From Pseudotabrizicola formosa (GTDB lineage: Bacteria > Pseudomonadota > Alphaproteobacteria > Rhodobacterales > Rhodobacteraceae): a stretch of DNA of 64,000 bases. The position numbers were made by a program, and so were the translations under genes. The stretch lies in the NCBI RefSeq assembly GCF_002900965.1, contig NZ_PJOM01000002.1, forward strand, positions 992,001 through 1,056,000, in the 5' to 3' direction. Below are positions 27,572-36,601 of this stretch, one piece after another (positions within the stretch are counted from its first letter, which is position 1; each line of letters starts with the position of its first letter). Below the pieces are notes generated by a model. It ran no database searches. It saw nothing but the letters and a program-made list of their open reading frames with translations, and was not told the DNA's origin.

Positions 27572-30217
27572 TCACCGCACCAGAAGGCGCGCCTCATGCT
27601 TTTTCAACGTCTTGCGGGCGGCTTGATAGGCCTCGACCCCGGCAGGGGCTTTCAGCTCGGGGAACAGCTCCATCAGCTCGCTGCGCTGTGAGTTGCCAAG
27701 ACCCCGCAGCGTGTAATCGCCGGGCTGGAAGCTTTCGGTCCAGGCCCCGTTCGACAACACCACCTCATGCTGATCGAACATGAAATGGACATAGGTGGTG
27801 CCCACCGAGTCGACCTGCTGAATGCCCTTGCCGCCGACCAGATGCTTGGCCGCGACCAGCACTTCATGCTCGTCAAAATACAGGGCGGTCCGGTCGTTGG
27901 CCACCAGCACGCGGTGGTTGGGCGACAGCATCATGTCGCGCTCTGGCAGGCCATTGCCCAGACTGCCAGCCTTGACCATCACCGGCCGCAGATGCGGATT
28001 GGCGGCAAAATCATGCCAGCCCATCTGCTTGGCCCCCATCCATCGGATGTCTTGAATGCCATTGTCACGGGTGATGACCTTGTCACCGACCCGCAGATTT
28101 TCGACCGCAATTTCCCCCTTCGGGGTGGCGATCAGGGTTCCAGGGGTAAAACACACGATGCTCTCGATATTTGTGAAGGTTGATCTGCCAATAACGTTGC
28201 CGTCTGCGTCGAGGTAGTCGACATAGCCGTCAAAGCCGTTGCCGTCGCTGTCGACATTGGTGCGCACCACGTTGCGCGGGCCGGTGCCCGTCAGGTCGAG
28301 GGTGTCGAAATCATCCCCTTCGGACCCGCCGAACACCGCGTCGCCGATGCCCACGCCGGTAAAGATGTCACGATCCGCGCCGCCAAAGGCCAAATCGGCA
28401 AAATCATCGGGCGCGCCGGTCGCAGGATCGGCCAGGTCGAAGACATCATTGCCTGCGCCGCCAAACAGGACATCGGCACCGTCGCCCCCGATCAGCGTGT
28501 CTGCGCCTTCGGCGCCGACCAGCAGATCATTGCCACTGCCGCCATCCATAAGATCATCACCGGCGCCGCCTTCCAGCGTGTCATCGCCCGCAGCGCCAAG
28601 CAGCGTGTCCTGGCCATCGCCGCCCAGCAGGATGTCGTTGCCTTCGCCACCATCCAGCAGATCATTGCCCGCGCCCCCGTCCAGCAGATCAGCGCCGATG
28701 CCACCGAACAGGCCGTCATTGCCAATACCGCCATAGAGGGTGTCATTGCCATGCTCGCCGTACAGCGTGTCATCGCCGGCGTCGCCATAGATCAGATCGT
28801 TGTCGACTCCGCCGTACAGCAGATCATTGCCATCACCGCCAAACAGGGTGTCGTTGTCATCCATGCCATAGAGGGTGTCATTGCCCGCGCCGCCGGTAAT
28901 GATATCGGCGTTGTTCATCGGACGCAGGTCGCCCGCATCGTTCGGAATGTTGATGGCATCGGGGAAAGACAAATCGAGGCCGCCATAGACCAGGTCGTCG
29001 CCCAGCCCGCCGTCAATGCTGTCATTGCCCTCTGACCCGATGATGGTGTCATCGCCGTCCCCGCCATAGACGGTGTCATTGTCGACACCGGCGTCGATGT
29101 AGTCGTTACCGGTGCCGCCATAGATCAGGTCGGCATCATCGCCGGTGAAGATGGTATCGTTGCCCGCACCGCCGTAGACGGAGTCTCGGTTGTTGAAGGG
29201 GTCGGCGTCGGCGGGATACAGGCCGGGATAGTCGATATCGGGCTGCGGAAAATCCGCCCGTGTGTCGATCAGGTCGTCGCCCTCGCCGCCATAAACCTCA
29301 TCGCGGCCGCCACCGCCGAAAATCATGTCAGCGCCGTCTTCGCCGTACACCACATCATCACCTGGCCCGGCATAGACAAGGTCATTGCCCAGACCGGCAA
29401 AAATGGTGTCATCACCGTCGCCGGCGACGATCCGATCATCATTTGGCCCGTCTCCGGCAAGGATCGCATCATTGCCATCGACCACATCGCCATCGAACGG
29501 ATCGACATAGGCCACGTCGATCAGGTCGTTGCCGGCGGTGCCGCGCACGATGCCATCGCGGTCACCCGCTGGCGGCAGGTTGTCGACCGAATCCGAGATC
29601 GAGAAGAATTCGACCGCCCCGGCATAGTGCTGATCGACATTCTGCACGGTGCCTGCAGGCGAGGTGGACTGCCCGGCCCCGATGATCCAGTTCTGGTTGA
29701 TCGGCCCCATATCCATGGTCAGGCCAGCGGGCACATCATCGGCAAAGCTGCCGCTGGTGGTCAGGTTGTCGATCTGCACCCGGCCGCCCGATCCTGCGGC
29801 ATCCCAGGAATAGCTCAGGCGGATGGTGTCACCCGGGGCCTGAAATCCGGCGGCGGTTTCAAAGATCGTGGTGCCTGTGGGGCTTTCATGGCTGATCCGC
29901 ACCGCCCCATCGGGCAAGGTCTCGACCCGGAACCCGCCCGCAGTTTCGCCTGCGCTGTCGCGCGACAAAATGGTACGCGGTTCGGTCAGGGTGGTGCCGC
30001 CTGCCAGGCTGAACTCAATGTCCAAGGTGCCGCGGGTCAGCTGAAACGCTGGGTCCACGTAAATCTTGACGATATCGTCCACGCCATCCAACACCGCGCG
30101 GCCACCAACTGACAAGGCGCCGTTGATATATTCGCCAAGCTGTGCGCCATCATCTGCTGCGCTGTCCGTGGCGGTGGTTGCGGGATCGTTCAGGTTGTAA
30201 AGTGCGATAATCGTCAT
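27572..30217 (-). CDS. LamG-like/RTX repeat/Hint domain protein (paralogue 2)
   Basis: An 881-residue protein. Residues about 1-220 form a LamG/concanavalin-like beta domain (TLDIEFSLAGG, IRLSYSWDAAG). Residues about 230-660 carry about 40 RTX nonapeptides such as GGAGNDTLYG. The C-terminal Hint_2 domain starts CFTPGTLIATPKGEIAVENL and includes MMLSPNHRVLV and THVHFMF-like TYVHFMFDQHEVVLSNG. It is probably exported by a type I system through the C-terminal region and matured by calcium and Hint cleavage. The start ATG 30217 has AAGGAAA upstream; the ORF reads further 5' without conservation. Confidence 0.87.
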   Translation of the reverse strand: MTIIALYNLNDPATTATDSAADDGAQLGEYINGALSVGGRAVLDGVDDIVKIYVDPAFQLTRGTLDIEFSLAGGTTLTEPRTILSRDSAGETAGGFRVETLPDGAVRISHESPTGTTIFETAAGFQAPGDTIRLSYSWDAAGSGGRVQIDNLTTSGSFADDVPAGLTMDMGPINQNWIIGAGQSTSPAGTVQNVDQHYAGAVEFFSISDSVDNLPPAGDRDGIVRGTAGNDLIDVAYVDPFDGDVVDGNDAILAGDGPNDDRIVAGDGDDTIFAGLGNDLVYAGPGDDVVYGEDGADMIFGGGGRDEVYGGEGDDLIDTRADFPQPDIDYPGLYPADADPFNNRDSVYGGAGNDTIFTGDDADLIYGGTGNDYIDAGVDNDTVYGGDGDDTIIGSEGNDSIDGGLGDDLVYGGLDLSFPDAINIPNDAGDLRPMNNADIITGGAGNDTLYGMDDNDTLFGGDGNDLLYGGVDNDLIYGDAGDDTLYGEHGNDTLYGGIGNDGLFGGIGADLLDGGAGNDLLDGGEGNDILLGGDGQDTLLGAAGDDTLEGGAGDDLMDGGSGNDLLVGAEGADTLIGGDGADVLFGGAGNDVFDLADPATGAPDDFADLAFGGADRDIFTGVGIGDAVFGGSEGDDFDTLDLTGTGPRNVVRTNVDSDGNGFDGYVDYLDADGNVIGRSTFTNIESIVCFTPGTLIATPKGEIAVENLRVGDKVITRDNGIQDIRWMGAKQMGWHDFAANPHLRPVMVKAGSLGNGLPERDMMLSPNHRVLVANDRTALYFDEHEVLVAAKHLVGGKGIQQVDSVGTTYVHFMFDQHEVVLSNGAWTESFQPGDYTLRGLGNSQRSELMELFPELKAPAGVEAYQAARKTLKKHEARLLVR

Positions 30218-30233
30218 TGTACGTTTCCTTACA

Positions 30234-30254
30234 GCGGACGGGACATCCCGCCGC
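30234..30254 (-). promoter_or_regulatory. Leader hairpin 5' of RTX-Hint gene 2
   Basis: GCGG-A-CGGG pairs with CCCG-CCGC around a 4-nt loop, with one bulged base, 17-37 nt upstream of the ATG and just before the AAGGAAA Shine-Dalgarno. It parallels the hairpin ahead of paralogue 1 in position, not sequence. Confidence 0.4.
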
Positions 30255-30256
30255 AC

Positions 30257-30988
30257 AGATCACTTTGCACCGTCCCCTGTCACAGGGCCGGCACCTTGGC
30301 GTTCTGCACAGGCCCCCCTGCGCATTCACCACGCGACCTGACGTCCGGTTCACCATGCGCATCCCCGCAAGGCATCTGCCTTCCGAGACTGCCATGATTC
30401 CGCATTTCGACCCGCGATTGCCCACGGCCCGACATCCGATCCATTGTCCAGAATGCTTGGCAGCACACTGTCACCAGACGACCGCCCCCACGGTCAGTTG
30501 TCCTGCCCAGCAAGACAATCAAATACCTACAATCCATTAAGGCTAACGGGAAGTAAAAAAGGCAAAAATGCGCGACTTCCGGGGCGACGATGCGCCCGCA
30601 AAAGGGCATAAAACGCGACGCGCGCTCAGAAACCACGGGTCGGGCACGTTCGTGCGCAGACTGCCTGTTTCCGGATGTGAAACGGCATGGCCCGGCTTGG
30701 GCCCGCATTATGCGCCATTTCCCGGCCCAGCACAGGGAACTGACCCGCCAAACTGCGGCTTTGCCCAGAAGGTAGAAACAATCTTACGACTGAAAAAGTC
30801 GCGCATCGCCGCGCCGCATTTTTGCCATTCCGCAGCTTTAGCGCCAAAGCGCGGGTTTCCCGAATGGCAACAATTAACACTTTTTTAGCGGTTTGACGCG
30901 AATCGTCCGTGCGGCACCAATAGGGCATGGCCCGGCATGTGCCGCCTTGCACCTGCGGTTGCTGTGCTATCGTCTCACTAAAACAGGA
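30257..30988. other. Non-coding spacer with inverted-repeat arms
   Basis: About 730 bp with no convincing gene; the open frames on both strands lack family resemblance and Shine-Dalgarno signals. It contains an 18-bp block (30561-30578, starting GGCAAAAATGC) whose two halves recur inverted at 30796-30806 and 30816-30826, and a small CGACT/AGTCG hairpin near 30788. The remainder shows nothing I can name. It separates the RTX-Hint pair from tRNA-Leu. Confidence 0.5.
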
Positions 30989-31073
30989 TGGTGCCCGAGG
31001 TCGGACTCGAACCGACAAGCCTTGCGGCGGCGGATTTTGAATCCGCTGCGTCTACCAATTCCACCACTCGGGC
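30989..31073 (-). tRNA. tRNA-Leu (anticodon CAA)
   Basis: An 85-nt cloverleaf with encoded CCA. The acceptor arms are GCCCGAG and CTCGGGC, the D-loop is TGGTGGAATTGGTAGACGC-like, the anticodon stem GCGGA/TCCGC encloses TTCAAAA (anticodon CAA, reading UUG), a short variable arm of the class II leucine type follows, and the T-loop is GGTTCGAGTCC. It is a potential integration target, but no integrase is adjacent. Confidence 0.97.
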
Positions 31074-31091
31074 CACTCGGCACATCGTTTA

Positions 31092-31109
31092 GCCGCCCTG
31101 CCGGGCGGC
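31092..31109 (-). terminator. GC hairpin downstream of the ypfJ-like gene
   Basis: A perfect 7-bp stem GCCGCCC/GGGCGGC with a TGCC loop lies 20 bp after the stop of the YpfJ-type peptidase gene and 18 bp before tRNA-Leu. There is no T-run, so terminator strength is uncertain. Confidence 0.55.
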
Positions 31110-31129
31110 GTCAACAGGCTGTGCGCGGG

Positions 31130-31972
31130 CTAAAGATCGTCGGTGGCAAAGGTATCGCAGGCGGCAATCTGGCCCGATTGCAGCCCGGTGACAAACCAGC
31201 GCGACCGCTGCTCGGCCGTGCCATGGGTAAAGGTATGCGGCATCGGGCGTCGACCGGCGGCGCGTTGCAATGTGTCGTCGCCAATCTGCCGCGCGGCATT
31301 TACCGCCTCTTCAATGTCATCGCGGTCAATCGTGCCAAAATTGCGCGCCGCCGTGCGGGCCCAGACCCCCGATAGACAATCGGCCTGCAATTCGATGCGC
31401 ACCGAGATGGCATTGCTGTCGGCCTGGCTGACCTGTTGGCGCAGCTGGTTGGCCTGGCCCAGAATGCCCAGCTCGTTCTGCACATGATGGGCAATTTCAT
31501 GGGCCACCACATAGGCGGCGGCAAACTCCCCCCCTGCCCCCAGCCTTTCTTCCATGACGGTGAAAAATTCCGTATCCAGATAGGCCTTTTTGTCGCCCGG
31601 GCAGTAGAATGGCCCGCTGGCCCCCGAGGCCCCACCACAGGGGCTTTGAGTGGCCCCTTTGAACAGGACCAGCGTGGCAGGCTGGTAGTCCCGCCCCAAC
31701 TGCGCCCGGAACAGCTCGGCCCAGACCTCTTCGGTATCGGCAAGGGTGACCGAAACAAACTCGCCCGCCGCGATATCGGCTTGCGTCAGATCCGCAGGGG
31801 CCGAGGATTGGGTGCCGGTCTGCTGCAACAAGGGGGTGACGTCGATGCCAAGGAAATAGCCGATCACCAGAACGGCGATGACCCCGACGCCGCCGATACC
31901 GCCTGCTTTTGCGCCAGAGCTGCGGCGACGGTCCTCGATATTGCGGCTGCCCCGCCGCCCACGCCACTGCAT
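31130..31972 (-). CDS. Neutral zinc metallopeptidase, YpfJ family
   Basis: A 280-residue membrane-anchored putative zinc metallopeptidase (Zn_peptidase, YpfJ type). A basic N-terminus is followed by one helix (about 27-43). The metal site HEIAHH is at residues 158-163 and the downstream DCLSGVWA block supplies the third ligand region. PCGG...FYCPGDKKAYLD is also conserved. The substrate is unknown. Confidence 0.9.
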   Translation of the reverse strand: MQWRGRRGSRNIEDRRRSSGAKAGGIGGVGVIAVLVIGYFLGIDVTPLLQQTGTQSSAPADLTQADIAAGEFVSVTLADTEEVWAELFRAQLGRDYQPATLVLFKGATQSPCGGASGASGPFYCPGDKKAYLDTEFFTVMEERLGAGGEFAAAYVVAHEIAHHVQNELGILGQANQLRQQVSQADSNAISVRIELQADCLSGVWARTAARNFGTIDRDDIEEAVNAARQIGDDTLQRAAGRRPMPHTFTHGTAEQRSRWFVTGLQSGQIAACDTFATDDL

Positions 31973-32095
31973 CTCCCGTGCCCCCTTGACTCATTTTCCA
32001 CACCCACAGTAGCGAGATGCTGGCGGAACGGAAAGCGTTCTTGACCTTTGTCTACCGTCATGATGCAAGCCTCGCGACAGCAACGGGAAGTCCAG

Positions 32096-32674
32096 ATGAT
32101 CCGCGCCTTGTATGACTGGACGATCCGGCTGGCGGAACACCCGCGTGCGCTCTGGGCCCTGGCCTTTGTGGCTTTTGTCGAAAGTTCGGTGTTTCCGATC
32201 CCGCCCGATATTCTGATGATCCCGATGATTCTGGCCGCGCCGCGCCGCGCCTTCCTGATTGCCACCGTCGCCACAGTCATGTCGGTGCTGGGCGGCATGT
32301 TCGGCTATTGGATCGGGGCGGTGCTGTATGAAAGCGTCGGGCTGCCGGTGCTGGAATTCTATGGCAAGACGGACAACTTCGAGGTCTTCAGCGACCGCTA
32401 CAATGAATGGGGCGCATGGTCGGTGCTGATCGCAGGCGTGACCCCCTTTCCGTACAAGGTTGTCACCATCCTGTCGGGCACGACCGGGCTGGATCTGGTG
32501 GTGTTCACGATTGCATCGATTGTGGCGCGGGGGTTCCGGTTTTTCGTGGTGGCGGCCCTGCTGTGGAAATATGGCGCACCCATTCGTGATTTCATCGAAC
32601 GGCGCCTGGGCCTCATGTTCACGCTGTTCATGCTGCTGCTGGTCGGCGGGTTTGTTGTGCTGAAGGTCTTGTGA
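32096..32674 (+). CDS. YqaA/DedA-like membrane protein (VTT domain)
   Basis: A 192-residue integral membrane protein with four or five hydrophobic helices and the VTT (SNARE-associated) pattern FVESSVFPIPPDILMIPM, AGVTPFPYKVVTI and SGTTGLDLVVF. DedA-superfamily members are linked to lipid scrambling and membrane homeostasis; the YqaA branch has no fixed function. ATG 32096 has GGGAAG upstream; starts at 32048-32063 are also in frame. Its stop overlaps the dsbB ATG, so the two are coupled. Confidence 0.83.
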   Translation: MIRALYDWTIRLAEHPRALWALAFVAFVESSVFPIPPDILMIPMILAAPRRAFLIATVATVMSVLGGMFGYWIGAVLYESVGLPVLEFYGKTDNFEVFSDRYNEWGAWSVLIAGVTPFPYKVVTILSGTTGLDLVVFTIASIVARGFRFFVVAALLWKYGAPIRDFIERRLGLMFTLFMLLLVGGFVVLKVL

Positions 32675-33147
32675 TGCTGGTCCGGTTGTCATCGCGCGCT
32701 TTGGTTGCTCTTGCGGGTGCAGGATCTGCGGCCGTGCTGGCCGGGGCCTTTGCGTTCCAGCATATCGGCGGTCTGGCCCCTTGTGCCCTGTGCCTGTGGC
32801 AACGCTGGCCGCATGCGGCGGCGGTGGTGATCATGGCTCTGGCGCTCATGGTGCCGCATCGCGGCCTTCGGCTGTTGGGGGCCTTGGCCGCGCTGACCAC
32901 GGCGGCCATCGGCGGCTTTCACATGGGCGTCGAATATGGCTGGTGGGAGGGGTTGGCCACCTGTGGCGGCAGTGCCATCACCGGCATCAGCGTCGATGAT
33001 CTGCTCAACCCGGCTGCAAGCGTCGGTACCCCGGCCCGCTGCGATCAGGTGGCCTGGTCGCTGGCCGGGATTTCGATGGCCGGATGGAACATGATCCTGT
33101 CGCTGGGCCTGGCCGGGATCTGGCTGATGGCAGCCCGGCGCGCCTGA
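32674..33147 (+). CDS. dsbB: Disulfide bond formation protein B
   Basis: A 157-residue four-helix inner-membrane protein that reoxidises a periplasmic thiol oxidase by passing electrons to quinone. The redox pair PCALC (Cys37, Cys40) and the second pair Cys97 and Cys123 in the second periplasmic loop are in place. The QRWPH segment next to the first pair matches DsbB. No dsbA is adjacent. The start codon overlaps the stop of the YqaA-like gene (TGATG). Confidence 0.87.
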   Translation: MLVRLSSRALVALAGAGSAAVLAGAFAFQHIGGLAPCALCLWQRWPHAAAVVIMALALMVPHRGLRLLGALAALTTAAIGGFHMGVEYGWWEGLATCGGSAITGISVDDLLNPAASVGTPARCDQVAWSLAGISMAGWNMILSLGLAGIWLMAARRA

Positions 33148-33150
33148 AAT

Positions 33151-34356
33151 CTAGGACGGGAAAGACGGGCCGGTGTGGGTTTCGACCAGGACCCCGCCGC
33201 ACAAGCGGCCATGTTCGAGAATGGCAAAACGGTCGGTCATGCCCGCCACATAATCGGCCACCGTGCGCGCCAGTTCGGTCTGATCGTTACAGGCCTGTAC
33301 CGCATGTTCCCATTCGGCGGGCAGCAGGCCCGGGTCGGCCAGATAGGCCGCGAACAGATCCTGCACCACCTGTGTGACCTTGGCCCGCACCTCCATCACC
33401 GAAGGCGCGCGGTACATGCGGTGGAACAGAAAGCTGCGGATCGCCTTCAGCTCCTGGTACAGCGGTTTGGAAAAGCGGATGATGGTGGTGCCCATCTGGC
33501 GGATATCATCGACCGATTGTGGTTGCGCCGCCTCCAGCCGGCCCTGCGCCACCGCAATCACATCCTCCACCATGCGGCCGAACACCCGGCGCAACGCTTC
33601 GTGGCGCCGCCGCATCGGGTCCAACCCCGGGTAAAGCGCATCCACCTCGGCGAAGGCGGGGCCGGTGACGGGCAGCTCCATCAGATCGGCGGCATCGAAC
33701 AGACCCGAGCGCAAGCCATCATGGAGATCATGGTGGGAATAGGCCACATCATCGGCAATCGCCGCCACCTGTGCCTCGGCCGACGCATGGGTGTGCAGAT
33801 GCAGATCCCATTGGGCATTCACCTCCGCCAGAGCATAGGGCAAGGGGCCCGCATGCTTTTCACTGGCATTTTCGCCGATGACCGGGCCGTTGTGCTTGGC
33901 GATACCCTCCAGCGACTCCCATGTGAGGTTCAGCCCGTCAAAATCGGCGTAATGCCGTTCCAGCCGGGCCACGATGCGCAGCGCCTGCGCGTTGTGGTCA
34001 AACCCGCCATAGGGTGCCATCAGCGCCCCCAGCGCATCCTCACCGGTGTGGCCAAAGGGCGTGTGGCCAAGGTCATGGGCAAGGGCAATACACTCGGCCA
34101 GATCGGTGTTCAGCCCCAGCACCCCCGCAATCGTGCGGGCGACCTGCGCCACCTCGATCGAATGGGTCAGGCGGGTGCGATAGTAATCGCCCTCATGCTC
34201 GACAAACACCTGCGTCTTGTGTTTAAGCCGCCGGAAGGCGGATGAATGGATGATCCGGTCGCGGTCGCGCTGATAGGGCGAGCGAAAGGACGACATCCGT
34301 TCTTCATGCAGGCGACCGCGGGAGGCATCGGGTTGGCAGGCAAAAGGCGCAAGCAT
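33151..34356 (-). CDS. dgt: dGTP triphosphohydrolase-like HD domain protein
   Basis: A 401-residue HD-domain dNTP triphosphohydrolase of the type-2 dGTPase group. The metal motif runs RLTHSIEVAQVARTIA, then HDLGHTPFGHTGEDAL (His-Asp pair), and later AIADDVAYSHHDLHDGL. The N-terminal SSAFRRLKHKTQVF is a strong signature. It removes triphosphate from dNTPs and so tunes nucleotide pools. It is divergent from erpA, with a 75-bp shared upstream region. Confidence 0.92.
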   Translation of the reverse strand: MLAPFACQPDASRGRLHEERMSSFRSPYQRDRDRIIHSSAFRRLKHKTQVFVEHEGDYYRTRLTHSIEVAQVARTIAGVLGLNTDLAECIALAHDLGHTPFGHTGEDALGALMAPYGGFDHNAQALRIVARLERHYADFDGLNLTWESLEGIAKHNGPVIGENASEKHAGPLPYALAEVNAQWDLHLHTHASAEAQVAAIADDVAYSHHDLHDGLRSGLFDAADLMELPVTGPAFAEVDALYPGLDPMRRRHEALRRVFGRMVEDVIAVAQGRLEAAQPQSVDDIRQMGTTIIRFSKPLYQELKAIRSFLFHRMYRAPSVMEVRAKVTQVVQDLFAAYLADPGLLPAEWEHAVQACNDQTELARTVADYVAGMTDRFAILEHGRLCGGVLVETHTGPSFPS

Positions 34357-34370
34357 GGAACTGCCCGTTC

Positions 34371-34399
34371 TTGTTGAAATCTTCTATCGCCCTTATATT
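34371..34399 (+). promoter_or_regulatory. Candidate sigma-70 promoter for erpA
   Basis: TTGTTG (34371-34376), a 17-bp spacer and TATATT (34394-34399), 33 bp before the erpA start. The spacing is ideal and the -10 box matches five of six. Confidence 0.5.
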
Positions 34400-34431
34400 G
34401 CACCATGAACCCCAAGGATATGTGAAAAATC

Positions 34432-34779
34432 ATGGACCTGACCCTGCCCCCCGATGCCCTGCATCCGCGCGTCACCGACCGTGCCTTTGCCCGGCTGGCC
34501 GAAATTGCCCAGATGACCGGGGAGCAGAAATCGCTGCGCGTGGCCGTCGAAGGCGGCGGATGTTCGGGGTTTCAGTATGAAATCAAGCTGGATGATCCGG
34601 CGGCGGATGATCTGGTGCTCGAAAAAGACGGCCAGCGGGTTCTGGTCGATGCGGTGTCCCTGCCCTTCCTGCAAAACGCGGTGATCGACTTCACCGAAGA
34701 GCTGATCGGCGCGCGCTTCGTGATCGAGAACCCCAATGCCAGCAGCAGTTGTGGCTGCGGCACATCGTTTTCCATGTGA
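34432..34779 (+). CDS. erpA: Iron-sulfur cluster insertion protein, HesB/IscA (ErpA) family
   Basis: A 115-residue A-type carrier protein that delivers Fe-S clusters to apoproteins. The three ligands are Cys44 in GGGCSGF and Cys107/Cys109 in the C-terminal SCGCGTSF. Length and the ENPNASSSCGCG ending fit ErpA. It is followed at 68 bp by xthA on the same strand. Confidence 0.93.
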   Translation: MDLTLPPDALHPRVTDRAFARLAEIAQMTGEQKSLRVAVEGGGCSGFQYEIKLDDPAADDLVLEKDGQRVLVDAVSLPFLQNAVIDFTEELIGARFVIENPNASSSCGCGTSFSM

Positions 34780-34847
34780 CGCCTGACCGCTTGCCTTGGG
34801 CCTGCGGTTGACCGATAGCTGGGACCGCACCATCGAAAGGCTGGCCC

Positions 34848-35627
34848 ATGCGCATTGCAACCTTCAACATCAACGGCATCAAGGCCCGGATCGAGGCGCT
34901 GCCACGGTGGTTGCAGGCGCAAAACCCGGATGTGGTCTGCCTGCAGGAAATCAAATCTGTCGACGAAGGGTTCCCGCGCGACCTGTTTGAAGACATGGGC
35001 TACCGGGTGGAAACCCATGGCCAAAAGGGTTTCAACGGGGTCGCCATCCTGTCACGCCTGCCGCTGGAAGATGTCACGCGCGGCCTGCCGGGAGATGACA
35101 GCGATGCGCAATCGCGCTGGATCGAGGCGGTGGTGATGGCGCGGCGCCCGGTGCGGGTCTGCGGGCTCTACCTGCCCAACGGCAACCCGGCACCCGGGCC
35201 GAAGTATGATTACAAACTGGCATGGATGGCGCGGATGGAAACCCGCCTGCGTGCCCTGCTGGCGCTGGAAGAGGCCTTCATCTGCGCCGGTGATTATAAC
35301 GTCATCCCGCAGGCGATGGATGCCGCCCGGCCCGAGGCCTGGGTGGATGACGCGCTTTATCTGCCGCACACCCGCGAAGCCTTTCGCCGGATGCTGAACC
35401 TTGGCCTGACCGATGCCTTCCGCGCCCGCGAACAGGGCGCAGGGCATTACAGCTTCTGGGACTACCAGGCCAATTCCTGGGAGCGCAACAACGGCATCCG
35501 CATCGACCATCTGCTTTTGTCGCCTCAGGCCGCCGACCGGCTGACCGGGGCCGGCATCGACCGCGAGGTGCGGGCGGGCGAAAAGCCGTCAGATCACGTG
35601 CCGGTCTGGATCACACTGGCCGATTGA
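34848..35627 (+). CDS. xthA: Exodeoxyribonuclease III (AP endonuclease)
   Basis: A 259-residue EEP-superfamily nuclease that repairs abasic sites and removes 3' blocks. The motifs MRIATFNINGIKARIEAL, VCLQEIKS (metal Glu), GDYNVIPQAMD, NNGIRIDHLLLS and KPSDHVPVWITL (catalytic His) are intact. Its last 17 bp overlap the end of the convergent rarD gene. Confidence 0.95.
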   Translation: MRIATFNINGIKARIEALPRWLQAQNPDVVCLQEIKSVDEGFPRDLFEDMGYRVETHGQKGFNGVAILSRLPLEDVTRGLPGDDSDAQSRWIEAVVMARRPVRVCGLYLPNGNPAPGPKYDYKLAWMARMETRLRALLALEEAFICAGDYNVIPQAMDAARPEAWVDDALYLPHTREAFRRMLNLGLTDAFRAREQGAGHYSFWDYQANSWERNNGIRIDHLLLSPQAADRLTGAGIDREVRAGEKPSDHVPVWITLAD

Positions 35628-36543
35628 TCTTGGCCGACTCCCGGGCGCGGCCCCGGGCGCGCAGCATCGCCACGGTGTAAATCACCAGCGCCGCCCAGAT
35701 CATCGGAAAGGCGATCAGCCGGACGGTGCCAAACGGCTCGCCAAAGACAAAGACCGCGATCAGGAACACCATGGTGGGCGAAATATATTGCATCATGGCA
35801 ATGGTCGACAGCCGCAGGCGCTTGGCCCCGCTGCCATAAACCATCAGCGGAATCGCCGTCACCGCCCCGGTCCCGATCAAGAGCAGGTCATCGCGCGTTA
35901 TGCCCTGGCCGAAATGCGCCGTGCCCTGCCATTGCACCCACAGCAGATAGCCAAGCGCGATCGGGGCCAGCAGCATCACCTCCAGCGTGAAGCCCTGATT
36001 GGGCCCGATCGGCAGCGATTTCTTGAGATAGGCGTAAAAGCCCCAGGTCACCGTCAGACCCAGCGCCACCACCGGCACCCGCCCCGCGTCATAGGTGAGC
36101 AGCACCACCGCTGCGGCGGCAAGGCCAAGCGCGGCCCATTGCGCGCGGCTCAACCGCTCGTTCAGCAGCAGCCGCCCCAGCAGCACCGAAAACAACGGAT
36201 TGATGTAGTAGCCAAGCGCCGCCTCCAGCGCAAAGCCTGCCCCGATGGCCCAGACATAGATCCCCCAGTTCACCGAGATCAGGGCCGCAGTGGCCGCCCC
36301 CATGATCAGCGTGCGCGGGGTCTGAAAGGCGCGGCGCAGATCCTGCGTCCGCCCCAGCCACCAGATCACCACGAAGGCAATCGGCAAGGACCACAGCACG
36401 CGGTGCGCGATGACCTCTACCGGCGGAACATGCGCCAGCAGCTTCATGTAAAGCGGCATGACACCCCAGATCAGATAGGCGATCAGGGCGAAATAAAAGC
36501 CGGCGCGGCTGTCATCATCTTGGGCGGGGGGTGCGGCACTCAT
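35611..36543 (-). CDS. rarD: EamA family transporter RarD
   Basis: A 310-residue, ten-helix drug/metabolite transporter of the RarD branch. AYLIWGVMPLYMKLL at the N-terminus and SVNWGIYVWAI with GYYINPLFSVLLGRLLLNE are typical RarD segments. The transported compound is unknown. It is convergent with xthA. A second, unrelated EamA transporter lies at 38.4 kb. Confidence 0.9.
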   Translation of the reverse strand: MSAAPPAQDDDSRAGFYFALIAYLIWGVMPLYMKLLAHVPPVEVIAHRVLWSLPIAFVVIWWLGRTQDLRRAFQTPRTLIMGAATAALISVNWGIYVWAIGAGFALEAALGYYINPLFSVLLGRLLLNERLSRAQWAALGLAAAAVVLLTYDAGRVPVVALGLTVTWGFYAYLKKSLPIGPNQGFTLEVMLLAPIALGYLLWVQWQGTAHFGQGITRDDLLLIGTGAVTAIPLMVYGSGAKRLRLSTIAMMQYISPTMVFLIAVFVFGEPFGTVRLIAFPMIWAALVIYTVAMLRARGRARESAKINRPV

Positions 36544-36601
36544 GCCACCCGCTTAGCGCTTTGGCCGCGCCGCCACCAATGCCAATTTGTGACCGGAACA
36601 A

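Noticed and set aside
25840-29180. Tandem short DNA repeats that could be mistaken for a CRISPR array
   Set aside because: The period is 27 bp with no unique spacers of constant length; they encode RTX nonapeptides, and no cas gene is present.
30280-31018. Minus-strand frames of 130-142 codons in the spacer near tRNA-Leu
   Set aside because: One runs through the tRNA gene, and both lack family resemblance and ribosome sites.
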